Source: Turnera subulata
Lineage: Eukaryota > Streptophyta > Magnoliopsida > Malpighiales > Passifloraceae
Assembly: GCA_028386065.3 (NCBI GenBank)
Contig: JAKUCV010002210.1
Location: 75,495-139,494 of the forward strand
Reading direction: 5' to 3'
Length of the DNA stretch: 64,000 nucleotides
Part shown: positions 1 to 10,478 of the stretch, in pieces
Numbering within the stretch: the stretch's first letter is position 1
Layout: every line of letters starts with the position of its first letter
Position numbers and translations under genes: made by a program
Notes under the pieces: generated by a model
The model's database searches: none
Seen by the model: the letters and a program-made list of their open reading frames with translations, nothing else
Told to the model about the DNA's origin: nothing

Positions 1-855
1 GCAGAAAATGATACTCGCTTGGCGAGAAAAGACTTTTGTGATGTTCTTGTAGGTACACTTGAGAAGATATCCTTCGGTGACAAGGAAGAAGAAGAGCAAA
101 GTCACTTACCCAAAGAAGGAAACACCCCTGCGGAATTGTCTTCTCACCAAGACAGTGCAAACGCGGAAGGAACAACGGTTGATGTCAACCAAGAACTTCC
201 TAGAGGATGGCGAGAATCGAAAGACCATCCTCTTGAAACGGTAATTGGTGATATCAACCGCGGTGTAAGTACTCGTAATTCCCTTAGAGATACTGTAGGT
301 CACATGGCATTTGTTTCACAAATTGAGCCTACAACCATTTCTGAAGCAATTAATGATGAACATTGGACCTTGGCTATGCAAGAAGAGCTAAACCAATTCA
401 AACGTAATGAATTTTGGAAATTGGTTCCAAGGCCCATTGATCATACAATAATTGGTACGAAAAGGGAGTTTAGAAATAAATTAGATGAAAATGGCACAAT
501 AACTAGAAACAAAGCTAGGTTAGTAGCTAAAGGTTATAATCAAGAAGAGGGAATCGATTTTGAAGAAACATATGCACCCGTTGCACGATTAGAAGCCATT
601 CGCTTATTGCTTGCATTTGCATCATCAATGAACTTTAAATTGTATCAAATGGATGTTAAAAGTGTATTTCCAAATGGCTTTATTCAAGAAGAAGTGTATG
701 TTAATCAACCCCCAGGCTTTGAAGAACATGCATTTCCTGATCATGTCTTCAAACTTAAGAAAGCACTCTACGGTCTTAAGCAAACTCCTAGAGCTTGGTA
801 TGAACGCTTGAGCAAATTTCTTTTGGACAATGGGTTCAAAAGGGGGGAAGGTTGA
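1..855 (+). pseudogene. pol: Element A pol fragment: RT N-terminal half
   Basis: The frame is open from the window edge, so the true start lies upstream. About 90 acidic, low-complexity residues precede a copia-type reverse transcriptase (RVT_2). Visible family signatures are the block around [20 protein letters not shown], the [11 protein letters not shown] motif, the QMDVKSVF motif that carries the first catalytic Asp, and [13 protein letters not shown] near the end. The frame breaks at a G-run (about 841-847), where the protein would continue in the next frame at 830-1090. In the family this enzyme copies element RNA into cDNA in cytoplasmic particles. This copy is broken. Confidence 0.8.
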
Positions 856-1090
856 CACTACACTCTTTATTAAAAGTAAAAACAATGACATCCTCTTAGT
901 ACAAATTTATGTAGATGACATCATTTTCGGTGTTACTAACATATCCTTGTGCAAGGAATTCTCTGCTATGATGACCAGCGAATTTGAGATGTCCATGATG
1001 GGAGAATTGACCTTTTTTGGGCCTGCAAGTCAAACAAATGAAGGAAGGCACATCCATCTCATAATCAAAGTATTGCAAGGAATTGCTTAA
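830..1090 (+). pseudogene. pol: Element A pol fragment: RT palm with YVDD
   Basis: This short frame continues the RT after the frameshift in the G-run. It contains IYVDDIIFG, the YVDD catalytic box of reverse transcriptase, followed by the conserved SEFEMSMMGELTFF stretch. The family match is lost after about 1015, where a second frameshift or small deletion scrambles the protein until the next frame starts at 1083. The piece is only interpretable as part of the pol relic. Confidence 0.75.
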
Positions 1091-1856
1091 GCGGTTTGAA
1101 ATGGACGGATTAAAGGAAATGGCCACACCAATGAGCACTTCTGAACATCTAGACAAGGATGAGAAAGGTAAGGAAGTTGAGGTCAAAAAGTATCGAGGTA
1201 TGATCGGATCCCTTCTCTACTTAACTGCAAGTAGGCCAGACATTATGTTTAGCGTTTGTTTATGTGCTAGGTATCAAGCATGCCCTAAAGAGTCTCATCT
1301 TAAGGCAAATAAAAGAATTATGAAATACCTAATAGGCACAATTAATGTTGGACTATGGTATCCTAAAGGTTCTACACTTCAACTCATGGGCTATTCCAAC
1401 TCAGACTTTGCAGGATGCAAACTAGATCGTAAGAGTACTAGTGGAACTTGTCACTTACTCGGCAGCTCCTTAGTTTCTTGGTTTAGTAAGAAACAAGCTA
1501 GTGTAGCCTTACCAACCACCGAGGCGGAATACATTGCATCTGGTAGTTGTTGTGCTCAAATCATTTGGATGAAACAACAACTAGAGGAATATGCTCTTCA
1601 CATCAATCACATTCCTCTTAGGTGTGACAATACTAGTGCCATAAGTCTAACTAAGAATCCAATCTTACACTCAAGGACTAAACATATTGACATTAGACAT
1701 CACTTTATCAGAGATCATGTTCTCAAGGGAGACATAGCTATTGAATTTTTGGACACAAAATTTCAACTAGCCGATATTTTCACGAAACCCTTAGAGAAAG
1801 AGTCGTTCTTCCGAATTCGAAATGAACTAGGAATACTTGACTCAACATTGATCTAA
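1083..1856 (+). pseudogene. pol: Element A pol fragment: RT thumb and RNase H
   Basis: The frame carries the end of RT (GSLLYLTASRPDI) and a complete copia RNase H. RNase H signatures in order are SDFAGCKLDRKSTSG, LVSWFSKKQASV, TEAEYIA with the catalytic Glu, CDNTSAI with a catalytic Asp, and RTKHIDIRHHFIRD. The C-terminus (ADIFTKPLE) and stop at 1854-1856 are where the family normally ends. This domain alone has no internal stop. In an intact element it removes RNA from the RNA:DNA hybrid. Confidence 0.8.
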
Positions 1857-1991
1857 TTTGTGCATTTTTTTTTTTGGTTTTATCGTATTAATTCTTTACT
1901 GACTTGAGCGTCGGAGTGTACTCTAAGTTATCTTGCAGGTACACCTCATTTAAGCAAAAAGACAGGGGGAATAAGGATGCCGAGACTGCTC

Positions 1992-2574
1992 AACATCGAT
2001 GTTGCCCACCAAAACATCGATGTTTGGACTATACAAGACTGGATCCGAGGCTGTACAACATCGATGTTGAGGAGAAAACATCGATGTTGAGTGGACTACA
2101 GATCATACCTTTTTCAACCAGTAGCTTAGAACATCGATGTCTACGCCAAACATCGATGTTTGTCTCATGTGACAAACAAGTCTTTAACCAGCATGCTTAA
2201 ACATCGATGTTCCGTAAGTACCCTCTCTTTCCCAGTAGTTTTAAGCATCGATGCTTACAGGTAAGACATCGATGTTCTGTCATTACGTCTTAGATTTTTT
2301 TTTAACCAGTAGTCTGAAACATCGATGTTCTCACAATTAAACATCGAAGTTGTCTCGATTGGCGGCATTTCAGATTGTGTCCAGAGGCTCCACAACAACG
2401 ATGTTGAACATATGAACATCGATGTTTCGCTCTTACTTTTCAAAAATATAGCCGTTGGGGAGTCAAACATCGATGTCTTCAACCAGAACATCGATGTTTG
2501 ACCGTTAAAATTTCAAAAATATAGCCGTTGGAGAGCCTAAACATCGATGTTGTTTTGGACCAGACATTGATGTT
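1992..2574. repeat. Palindrome array 1: AACATCGATGTT, upstream of the accessory ORF
   Basis: About 17 copies of a 12-bp perfect palindrome, or one-base variants, lie between the pol stop and the accessory ORF. Perfect copies start at 1992, 2013, 2057, 2077, 2149, 2200, 2318, 2415, 2487 and 2540. The sequence between copies is not conserved and spacing varies, so this is not an ordinary tandem satellite. At 2243-2256 the copy reads AAGCATCGATGCTT, where both arms changed together and the symmetry is kept. The array ends 88 bp before a TATA box. Confidence 0.9.
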
Positions 2575-2647
2575 TAGCCGTTATGCTTTAAAAAAAACAT
2601 AGCCGTTAACTAGCCGTTGGAGCCTGTTGAAAGGACTACAACGGCTC
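2450..2647 (-). promoter_or_regulatory. Cluster of AACGG (MSA-like) motifs beside array 1
   Basis: TAGCCGTTGG occurs at 2450-2459, 2522-2531 and 2611-2620. On the reverse strand these read YCCAACGGCTA and fit the plant mitosis-specific activator consensus YCYAACGGYYA bound by MYB3R factors. Further AACGG cores lie near 2501, 2576, 2603 and 2640. The match to the consensus is seen; function in G2/M transcription is inference. Confidence 0.45.
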
Positions 2648-2662
2648 TATTTTTTGCTCCCC

Positions 2663-2670
2663 TATATAAG
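2663..2670 (+). promoter_or_regulatory. TATA box of the putative internal promoter of the accessory ORF
   Basis: TATATAAG lies 96 bp before the ATG at 2766, in a C/T-rich stretch typical of plant 5' leaders. It follows palindrome array 1 by 88 bp. The layout suggests that the accessory ORF has its own transcript rather than relying on splicing of the full-length RNA. This is inferred from position only. Confidence 0.5.
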
Positions 2671-2765
2671 TGATGCCTCCCTCTCTCATTTTATACACTC
2701 CCTATTGTCCATCATTCAACATTTTCTCTCAAACTCCATTCTCCTACTCATTCTTTTTCACAAGT

Positions 2766-4082
2766 ATGGCAGGTGGGAAGAAAACTTCCGAAGGAAAATC
2801 TCCCGCTAAGGAGAGACCATCAAAGCAAAGAGGAGGCTCTTCCAGCTCAGCTCCACACTATGCCGTGGAAGGCACCTCAATTTGGTTCTCTTCCCGAGCT
2901 GACCTTCAAAACTTTGTGTCTCACTTCTCCAAGCAGCTCATTGCAACCCCTCGATATCTTCCGATGATTTACCCAAACATGAAGAATTACACAGTGCTGG
3001 AGCCCCTTCTTCGAGCATCGGGATTATGGGAGTTCGTGACCTTCTGTCTTCTTCAATTCAGTGCCGACTTTGTACGGGCCTTCTACTCCACCCTTCGCCG
3101 AGATGGTGATAACCTAACTGCTCACGTCAATGGAGTATCCATCAACATGACGTTGGAGGATTTCGGGACGGTTGCTGGGTTGCCTTTTCAGGGAGACGAT
3201 ATTGCATCCTATGGCGGTGATCATTGGGCCACAATCCATGAACCACCCTTTCTGAATGAGCTTGGCTTCACAACCCTTGTTCGTCACAGTTCCGGGAGGC
3301 CAACCATTCAGACAATCAACTCAGAGTACCGACTTCTCTTCTACCTTCTCACCCGGGTCATCAAGCCAAGAGATGGAAACCACACAATCATATCCATTGA
3401 AGATATGAAAGTGCTTCATGCCATCCTTCACCATGCACCAATTAATTGGGCTAGATTTGTACTTATGCACATGACAGACTATCCAATCACATTTCCTGAC
3501 AATCCCCTACCATATGCCTTCCTGGTAGTGCGCATTTTGTTGAATGCAGGTGTCAATGCTCGCATTGGTGTACAGGTTCCTCACTCAAAACTTTGGACAA
3601 TCAGTGATGCCACGTTTCACAGCAGAAAATCTGTGGCAGAACCAAGGACCGGCCAAACTTCCGAGCAAGCTCCAAGGACTGCTCAAGCAGAAAGCTCCCG
3701 TACTGCCGCTTCTCGACGCCGCACCTCCAAAGTCACTCTTGAGTCCATTGCAGACTCCATCCACGGCCTTCAATTAAGCATGACTAGTATGGGTCGAGCA
3801 ATAGAGAGGATTGACGTGGAAGTGCAAAGACAAGGCCACTCTCTTCGATCTTACTTTGCCCGTGTGAACTACAATCCTCCCCCCTATCACACCACACTTC
3901 ATGGCTATAATTTTGAAGATGAAGGTGATGATGATGATGAGGACTACACTGAACCTGTGGAAGAAGATCCAATGGATGTTGAGGATGGTCGAGAAGGAGA
4001 TGATGGTGAAGAAGGCGCAGAAGAGGAACAAACTAATGACGATGATGATAATGACGATGGGAGTGCAAGCTCAACTTTCTAA
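2766..4082 (+). CDS. Accessory ORF of element A (putative plant transposon protein domain)
   Basis: This 438-codon ORF has no internal stop, unlike the pol next to it. I chose the ATG at 2766 (A at -3, G at +4, 96 bp after the TATA box) over the in-frame ATG at 2670, which overlaps the TATA box. In order the protein shows a basic, Ser/Lys-rich N-terminus (about 1-30), a globular region (about 35-290) resembling the plant-specific 'putative plant transposon protein' family (visible: LTAHVNGVSINMTLEDFGTVAG), a Ser/Arg-rich linker, a probable helical or coiled-coil stretch (about 330-375), and a strongly acidic Asp/Glu tail (about 385-432). I see no signal peptide and no clear membrane segment, so the 'env-like' label sometimes given to ORFs in this position is not supported. 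Its function is unknown. Confidence 0.7.
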   Translation: MAGGKKTSEGKSPAKERPSKQRGGSSSSAPHYAVEGTSIWFSSRADLQNFVSHFSKQLIATPRYLPMIYPNMKNYTVLEPLLRASGLWEFVTFCLLQFSADFVRAFYSTLRRDGDNLTAHVNGVSINMTLEDFGTVAGLPFQGDDIASYGGDHWATIHEPPFLNELGFTTLVRHSSGRPTIQTINSEYRLLFYLLTRVIKPRDGNHTIISIEDMKVLHAILHHAPINWARFVLMHMTDYPITFPDNPLPYAFLVVRILLNAGVNARIGVQVPHSKLWTISDATFHSRKSVAEPRTGQTSEQAPRTAQAESSRTAASRRRTSKVTLESIADSIHGLQLSMTSMGRAIERIDVEVQRQGHSLRSYFARVNYNPPPYHTTLHGYNFEDEGDDDDEDYTEPVEEDPMDVEDGREGDDGEEGAEEEQTNDDDDNDDGSASSTF

Positions 4083-4154
4083 ACTCTTATCTCTTATTCT
4101 CTTTGTGTCCTTTTCAATTCAATAATATGTTTCATATTGCTATTTCTTTTTGCT

Positions 4155-4356
4155 AATGCCAAAAGGGGGAAGATAAGTAGAAGTATATGCACCAAGAAAT
4201 ATGCACCAAGTTAGGGGGAATCATAGCTTGAAAAACTTAGGGGGAATTAACCTCACTTATGAATTCATAAAACTTGGTGCATACTAAATCCTAATTTTGA
4301 ACTTATAAATTTGGCATATACTCCTATTTGTTTGTCATTATCAAAAAGGGAGAAAT
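4155..4356 (+). other. Repeated polypurine tracts before the 3' LTR
   Basis: A/G-rich tracts occur near 4160 (AAAAGGGGGAAGA), 4214 and 4241 (TTAGGGGGAAT) and 4343-4355 (AAAAAGGGAGAAA). The last directly abuts the LTR start TGTTAG and is the likely primer for plus-strand DNA. Several such tracts before the LTR are usual in SIRE-type elements. Confidence 0.6.
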
Positions 4357-4638
4357 TGTTAGAACTCATGCCTCCTTGTCTTATTTCAGGATTTTGATAT
4401 TGACAAACCAACCTTGACTCAATTGATGACAATCTTGAAGCAAAAAGAAATCAATCAAGAGCAAAGGTCTAAAGAGAAAAAAGCACAAGAATTGAAGTAC
4501 TAAGCAAGAAGAGTTAGGAACACAAAATGTACAAGGGTAAAACACTCAATTCTTCTAAGACATTGGCTCAAAACAAAATCAATTTTACATATGCATCAAA
4601 TAGCATCCTTTCAAACACAAAATGATTTTTGAGTATTG

Positions 4639-5149
4639 AACATCGATGTTCATGTTTTCAACATCGATGTTCCTGCCTAACAATTTTTTAGAAAACAGGC
4701 AGTAGCTCAGAACATCGATGTTGGCTTCCCAAACATTGATATTCTTGTGACCGTTGCACTTAAAATCTTTTGCAGCATCAGAGCATCGATGTTCCAATTT
4801 AAGACATCGATGTTCCATCAATTGGTTTTCTTTAGAACCTTGGCAGAGCCTCAGAACATCGATGTCCAAATGGTAAATATCGATGTTCCAACATCAAACA
4901 TCGATGTTCTGCATTAAGACATCGATGTTCCCATGATGCTTGTCTTTAATTTGTTTTGGCAGTGTTCCAAAACATCGATGTTCCCATGGCAAACATCGAT
5001 GTTTTAGTGACCGTTAGACTTAATAATTCATATTAGCTGTCACAATATCGATGTTCAATCATGAACCATCGATGTTCTCATGACCGTTAGCCCAAATTTT
5101 GAAATTTACTGGGTAAAACATCGATGTTCTATATCTAAACATCGATGTT
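4639..5149. repeat. Palindrome array 2: AACATCGATGTT in U3 of element A
   Basis: About 16 copies of the same palindrome as array 1 are present. Perfect copies start at 4639, 4660, 4711, 4897, 4971, 4992, 5117 and 5138, with about eight one- or two-base variants between them. The spacer DNA is unlike that of array 1. AACGG cores (as TGACCGTT) lie at about 4748, 5008 and 5081, and CAACGGTCA is near 5222. The array stops 97 bp before the LTR TATA box. Confidence 0.9.
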
Positions 5150-5246
5150 GTGCCATTGTGAGCAGACACCTTTTTCAACTCCCCATGCTGTTTTGTCTAA
5201 AGGTGTATTGGATTGATTCCACAACGGTCATACACGTTTTGAGACA

Positions 5247-5254
5247 TATAAATA
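5247..5254 (+). promoter_or_regulatory. TATA box of the element A LTR
   Basis: TATAAATA sits 97 bp after the last palindrome of array 2. It is the only strong TATA motif in the LTR and would place the RNA start (U3/R border) at about 5280. It is inferred from sequence and position. Confidence 0.55.
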
Positions 5255-5801
5255 GAGTTATTGCACCTCTGTTTAAATAATCAATCAACTCTCTACAACT
5301 TAAGCATTCATTGTTTTACATTCATAAACATTTTTATGAGCCAATATTCTTCAGAATTGAGAGTTGCCTTTATAGAGCTTATTTGTTACTCATATCCACT
5401 CTTCTGAGAGAGCTTTTGTTTGAGTGATTTCAAGTGTTGTTATACACCTTAAGGGAGGATTGTTCCCTTGTAGCAAATTCATAGGAAGAGTGTCTTTCTT
5501 TCTGTGAGAGAAGTCTTGAAGTGAGGTACCATCAAGCAAGTAAGGAGAGTTTCGTGTGACTCGAGCTTTAGGTCTGTAAACGGTTTGTTAAGCACCCAGA
5601 AGCTTAACTTGGATAGTGAAATCTTCGAGAGAGTCTCTCGGAGGACTGGATTAGCTACACAAGTTGTGTGTGTGAACCAGCATAAATTTTGGTGTGTCCC
5701 TATTCTTTCAATTTCGCATTAATTTCCTGCAAATTTTTACTTTCGTCCCAAAAACACTATTCACCCCCCCCCCCCCCCCTCTCTCTCTCTAGCATAGGGC
5801 A

Positions 5802-6593
5802 CCTAATTATTATCATATTTCTTAAGTTAATCTTATTAACATAAAAGGAAGATAAAACTGTTTGCATTTATTAACAATATTGATCTCATAAATATAAAGA
5901 CAAATATTTTACTGATTTCGTGAATAATAAAATAAAAAAACTATTTATTTCAAAAATAAGAATAACCTTTTAATATCAGTTATAGGCATATGACAATAAT
6001 TGCAATAATCTATGTTTGGACGACCTAATCATATTAAGACTGTATTTGCCTTGAGTAATTCAAACTAGGATCATCTACGATAAAATCCTAACTCTTAGGA
6101 TTTTTTTATTTCATGCCTCATATTTATCTTTTGAAACAAAATTCTTTTAATTAAAAGAAAAACAAACATAATCGACAAAATTTTCGCAGATATAAAAAAA
6201 AACACTTTTGGCCGATTAATATCATTGAATTTGAAACAACTTTAATTTGTTTTAGTCAAGTTGTCAAAATTGAATTTGAAACAGATCCAATTTGTTTTTC
6301 GTTTCACAAAACTCGCATAACGCATAACTATATTTTTAGTAAATATGTTATGCCTAGTCAATCTGTCGTGTGCAATAAAACAAGTCCCATTGGTTTCTAC
6401 GAATTCGACAAACTTATTAAAAACGAAGATTTCGCAAAACGTTATGAAAAACAAAACCAATACAATAATCATATTAAAATTTATTTCAGCATTATATCTC
6501 ATATATTGAGAATCGGGTACTCAACCATTAGGATACTATTGCCGAACTACCTATTAAATATATAAATCATAATGTTTAATTAATTGGTAACCA
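5802..6593. other. AT-rich stretch without recognised gene
   Basis: The DNA is AT-rich. The short ORFs here (for example on - at 6242-6502) show no family signature. The part next to 6594 lies directly 3' of a primer-binding site on the minus strand, so it may be the leader of a lost LTR element. Confidence 0.5.
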
Positions 6594-6606
6594 GGCTCCG
6601 CTACCA
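6594..6606 (-). other. Primer-binding site of the orphan LTR
   Basis: On the minus strand this reads TGGTAGCGGAGCC and starts one base after the LTR end. It is the same 13-mer as in elements F and G. Confidence 0.65.
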
Positions 6607-6607
6607 T

Positions 6608-7140
6608 TGATGAAATCAAATGGAGTAAATAATTTAATTGCGCAACGGTATTTATGTAGATTGATTCCATAACATAAATTGAACATATATCAGAGAGGGT
6701 ATTTAGTACTTACACTAATACCGAAGATTGCAGCAAATATGAAAAGAACTCTTCTTATCACTCGTTCACTTGGTTGTTGTAAACTACAATGATCCTCTCT
6801 TTAGTATCACCTCCATAAGTAATCCACACAAGGTAGGAGCAAATAATTCTTCACAAGAGAATTACAATTACCAAAAATCCTAGAGAACTAGTTAGGAATT
6901 TTGGCTTTAAGAGGAGAAAGAGAATAAAAAATAATTTCTCTATGTTGGGTGTTGTGTTTGTATCAATACCATAATGTATCTATTTATAGACACTAATCCA
7001 TTAAGTCATAAGAAATCCTAATGGAGTACTTAAATAACTAATTGGACCAAAGTCCAAATAATTATTTATCTAATAGACTATTACATAAAAGTCCATATAT
7101 TATTTTTATTTTGATTTAACTATTGGATCAAAATCCAACA
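6608..7140 (-). repeat. Orphan LTR (533 bp) with both a PBS and a PPT beside it
   Basis: On the minus strand the segment begins TGTTGGATTTTGATCC and ends in CA. A primer-binding site follows on its 3' side and a purine tract (GGAAGGGAGTGAGA, 7141-7154) precedes it. A lone 5' LTR would not have the purine tract and a lone 3' LTR would not have the PBS. The flanks (ACCAT and TCTCA) do not form a TSD, so it is not a simple solo LTR. No coding region is attached. Confidence 0.55.
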
Positions 7141-7360
7141 TCTCACTCCCTTCCTAAATAGAATCTCGTTGTGTGAAATGCTAGCGGAAGAGAAGACGAA
7201 GAGCTACACTTAATCTATTTGTTCTAAAAACTTAGTATCATTCTTTATCAATTGAAAACTTTCCCACATATAATCACTAGCCCAAGTCAGCAACTCTCTC
7301 CTCTTTGGCGGCAACAAACACCCCTCTTCCACCCCTTACGATGGGGATATCAACCACATA
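7141..7360. other. Short flank between the orphan LTR and element B
   Basis: There is no gene here. It starts with the purine tract of the orphan LTR and ends with ACATA (7356-7360), the left target-site duplication of element B. Confidence 0.6.
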
Positions 7361-10300
7361 TGAAACACCCGTGTCCCATTTTACAAGTAAAATACTCAAA
7401 CAAGGAAATTACCAAAACACCCCTGAAACCAAGGATACGAAATCAAATACCAAAACAATATCAGGAAAGAAATCCTTAATATTCCGAGATGTCATAAAGA
7501 GCAAACACAAAACCGGCTTACTAAGCCTCAAATCAACCCGGCATCCTGCTGATACATCATCAAATACTAAATTCCGGCAACCCGCCGATAAAGTAATCAA
7601 AAATCAATAGTGACATCTCAATAAAATGCAATGCAGCGGAAAGATAAACGGAGTAAAAATAAGAGAAACAAAACAGTATGCATGTCGACTCTATGGATCT
7701 AACCGGGAGATCAAGCACAGCTACCTGCTGAGATAACCACGTCCGTACTCCGGGAAAAGAAGAAAGAGGCGGCACGCTATCTATGAGTCTGAAAAACAAC
7801 GTTGGCGATTATGTGAGTTGCCTACTCAGTGAGCAGTATAAATCTAATTATGTAGGTGTGCAGAAACAACTTCGAAAGGAAAGAAGAGTAACAAGACGAG
7901 TAAGCAAAACATACAACAACCAGTACTAACATGCCAAGACATTCAAGCAAACAGTTCATTATTATCCATCTGTTGTGTGTTAAGTTTTCTTATTATAATT
8001 TATTATTCAGGGCCCCCTACTGTGTGCGTCGAGCTCGGTCCCGTCTCATGAGACAACCAGGCATAAGCCCAAATAAAACCAGGCACGAAGCCCAACATAT
8101 CCATAGAGAGAGAGAGAGAGACAGAGAGAAAGAGGGAGGTAGAAAGGGGGAGGTAGAAGGAGGGAGGTAGAACCGGTCATTACAGACCCATATGCAAATC
8201 CGCATAACACTTGCTATCCCGCAAGCAAACCCGAGGGGTATCACTTCCCGCTCGAACTAACCGGTCATCAGCACACAGTAGCCTATCTTCTACTGTACAT
8301 TATCTTTATTCACAAATTATGAGTTTATGTGTGCCAAGAATCGTGATTTAACAGGGTTGTGTGTATTCTCATCTCAGTCAAATATCCGGGTCTCCAACCC
8401 ACAGCACATCACACAATTACCCAAAATCACACCACATGTTATCACCATAACAATCCAACAATTCAAGCTCAAAAGCAAACAGTAAGACATAGGCACACAA
8501 TACGGATTACAGCATGTTAGCAAACAAGCATGCAACTCAAACAGACCATTCCAACAAGCTCATGCATACAAACATAAAAAGACGTATAAAGTCACCTCAA
8601 CGACGATTGTCCTGTGGAGCCTTTCCCAGAACAGATCCTCCAGCTCCCGAGGTGTTACCCGTGCCTGAATACCAGCACACACAACAAATTACAACAATCA
8701 CAATAAAAATGTGCATGCATGATCACTAAATGCTCAACCGAGTTAAACCCGACCCTAACTAGCCATCTATGTGACTTTCGGGTTTAAGACCGGAAAAATG
8801 TTCTCTCCCCTAAACTCCGAGTATCGGGACCTAAGGTTCACCGGGCTTAAGCCCTACTAAGTCCATAAGTAGTTCCCGGGCCTATGGCCCACTCATTATG
8901 TTCTTTACGAGTTTCCGGCCTAAAGCCCAATCTAAGTCCAAATTCAATTTCCGGGCCTAAGGCCCACTTCCTTAAGTCCTTAATCACCAAGTATAAAATT
9001 GGGCTCGAAGCCCGTTACTTAAATCCAAGGTCAACCCGAGCCCAAATGCTCCCGGCCTATGGTTCTACCCGTGTCGGTAAATTCCCGGTTTTATTCCACA
9101 TATTTCCCGTTCTCGATTTCAATTATGTACATTAACAATAATACATAACCCAATCCGAAATTATAAGTACATGCCATGAATGAACACAAATTACACAATA
9201 TCAGTAATACCGTTAAATGCCGGAATAAGAACCTGAGCCTTCGCCGGAAAATTCCCGAGCTTCGCCGGAAAATTCCCGAGCCTTCGCCGGATTCCGATGA
9301 ACCTCGCCGAAAAACACCCAAAGCCACCAGAAACGAATTCCAACTATTCTGCCACAATCCCAAGACCATATTCAACACCAACACAACACAACCAAAAAAT
9401 ACGAGTTAGTAATGAGCTGTGGTAAGGAATTCCTACCCGGAAAAATCAGGCCACTCTGCCCGGAATCCGTCCACACCCAAATCCGAGCACCACAACCAAC
9501 TATCAGCCACGACTACTCCAGAAGGAAAACACTGCCCAAAAACCCGTGGACAACACCACCCGCGCGTCACTATTGAGAAACCCTCAACATCACCTGCAAC
9601 CATCGCCGCCGTACACCACCATCGATCCCGTCATCAGCCACCGCACCCGCAAACAGCCACATCCAAGACCACACCACCGTAAACAACAACCAACACATAA
9701 GCCAAGAAGAAAATCCGAACCCGAGAAGAAAAAGAAATTAAAAGAGGAAGAGGGAAAGCAGGTTGGAAGCTTACCCGACCAAGGCGACAACGGCGGCGAC
9801 TTGAATCCACTCTGCAACAGTGGTGGTGGCGGCGTGGAGTGATGGTAGACGGCGGCGGTGTTTCGTTAAGGAGGAGAGGAAGTCGAGTGAGTGAGTAAAG
9901 AAGGAAGATAGGAGGGTACAGCGGCCGGAGAAAAAGAAGATGGGGTGTTGATGATGACGAGAGGGAGAGTGAGGGTGAAGAGGAAGAGAGAGAGAGAGAG
10001 AGAGAGAGAAAGGTAAGATCGACGACGGTTGGGGAAAAAGAAGAGAAGGAGAAAAGAAGGAGAAAAGAGGAAAAAAAGAGGAAGACTCGGGCTAGGGCTT
10101 GGCCGCCCTAGTGGACGACCCGTCGTCCGCTTAGGCGCGGTCAACCCCCTGCCCAGTCAACGTAATTTCTTTTTTTTTTCTTTTTAAACAGTATTCAAAA
10201 CGACGTAGTTTCGGTGAAACTACTTCAAGGTTTAATTCTCAACTCCGAAACCCGATTAAACTCCAACGAAGGCCGTACCTGTCATACTATCGACTTAATT

Positions 10301-10426
10301 CCGATATAACCAAGGTAAAATAATTTATTCCCTTGTCCAAAAATCCGAGAATTCCTCAAGGGTAAAATTGGAAAAAAAATTCAGAAAATTCCGAAAATCA
10401 AATTATGAAAAATTCGGGGCGTTACA
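7361..10426 (-). repeat. 3' LTR of element B
   Basis: This 3066-bp LTR matches 15275-17700 plus 20740-21380 over its length. It contains an AG/GA microsatellite near 8105-8165 and another near 9980-10010, and a cluster of GGGC...GCCC palindromes at about 8835-9065. The short ORFs inside it have no recognisable product. Confidence 0.9.
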
Positions 10427-10478
10427 GTTCTACCCCACTTAAGCAAATTTCATCCTCGAAATTACAAAATAAGAAACA

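Larger units (their letters stand above)
1..5801 (+). mobile_element. Ty1-copia retrotransposon A, SIRE/Maximus-like, 3' half
   Basis: The left edge of the window cuts into a copia polyprotein. Reading rightwards there is RT, RNase H, a 900-bp spacer with a palindrome array and TATA box, a long accessory ORF, several A/G-rich tracts and one LTR starting TGTTAG at 4357. The order pol, extra ORF, LTR and the C-rich stretch near the LTR end are known of the SIRE/Maximus lineage. The 5' LTR, gag and protease lie outside the window, so no target-site duplication can be checked. The right end (5801) is approximate. The pol is frameshifted, so this copy is not autonomous. Confidence 0.8.
4357..5801 (+). 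repeat. 3' LTR of element A
   Basis: The LTR begins TGTTAGAACTC directly after a polypurine tract. It holds palindrome array 2 in its U3 part, a TATA box at 5247-5254 and a poly-C/CT stretch at about 5763-5790. The right end near CA at 5800-5801 is a guess, because the 5' LTR is outside the window. Confidence 0.65.

Noticed and set aside
1992..2574. A CRISPR-like array: short palindromic repeats with unique spacers
   Set aside because: The repeat is only 12 bp, spacing is irregular, and the setting is a plant retrotransposon with no cas genes.
2670..2765. Longer start for the accessory ORF with a hydrophobic N-terminus that could be read as a signal peptide
   Set aside because: The upstream ATG overlaps the TATA box and has a weaker context; the added stretch is translated C/T-rich leader.
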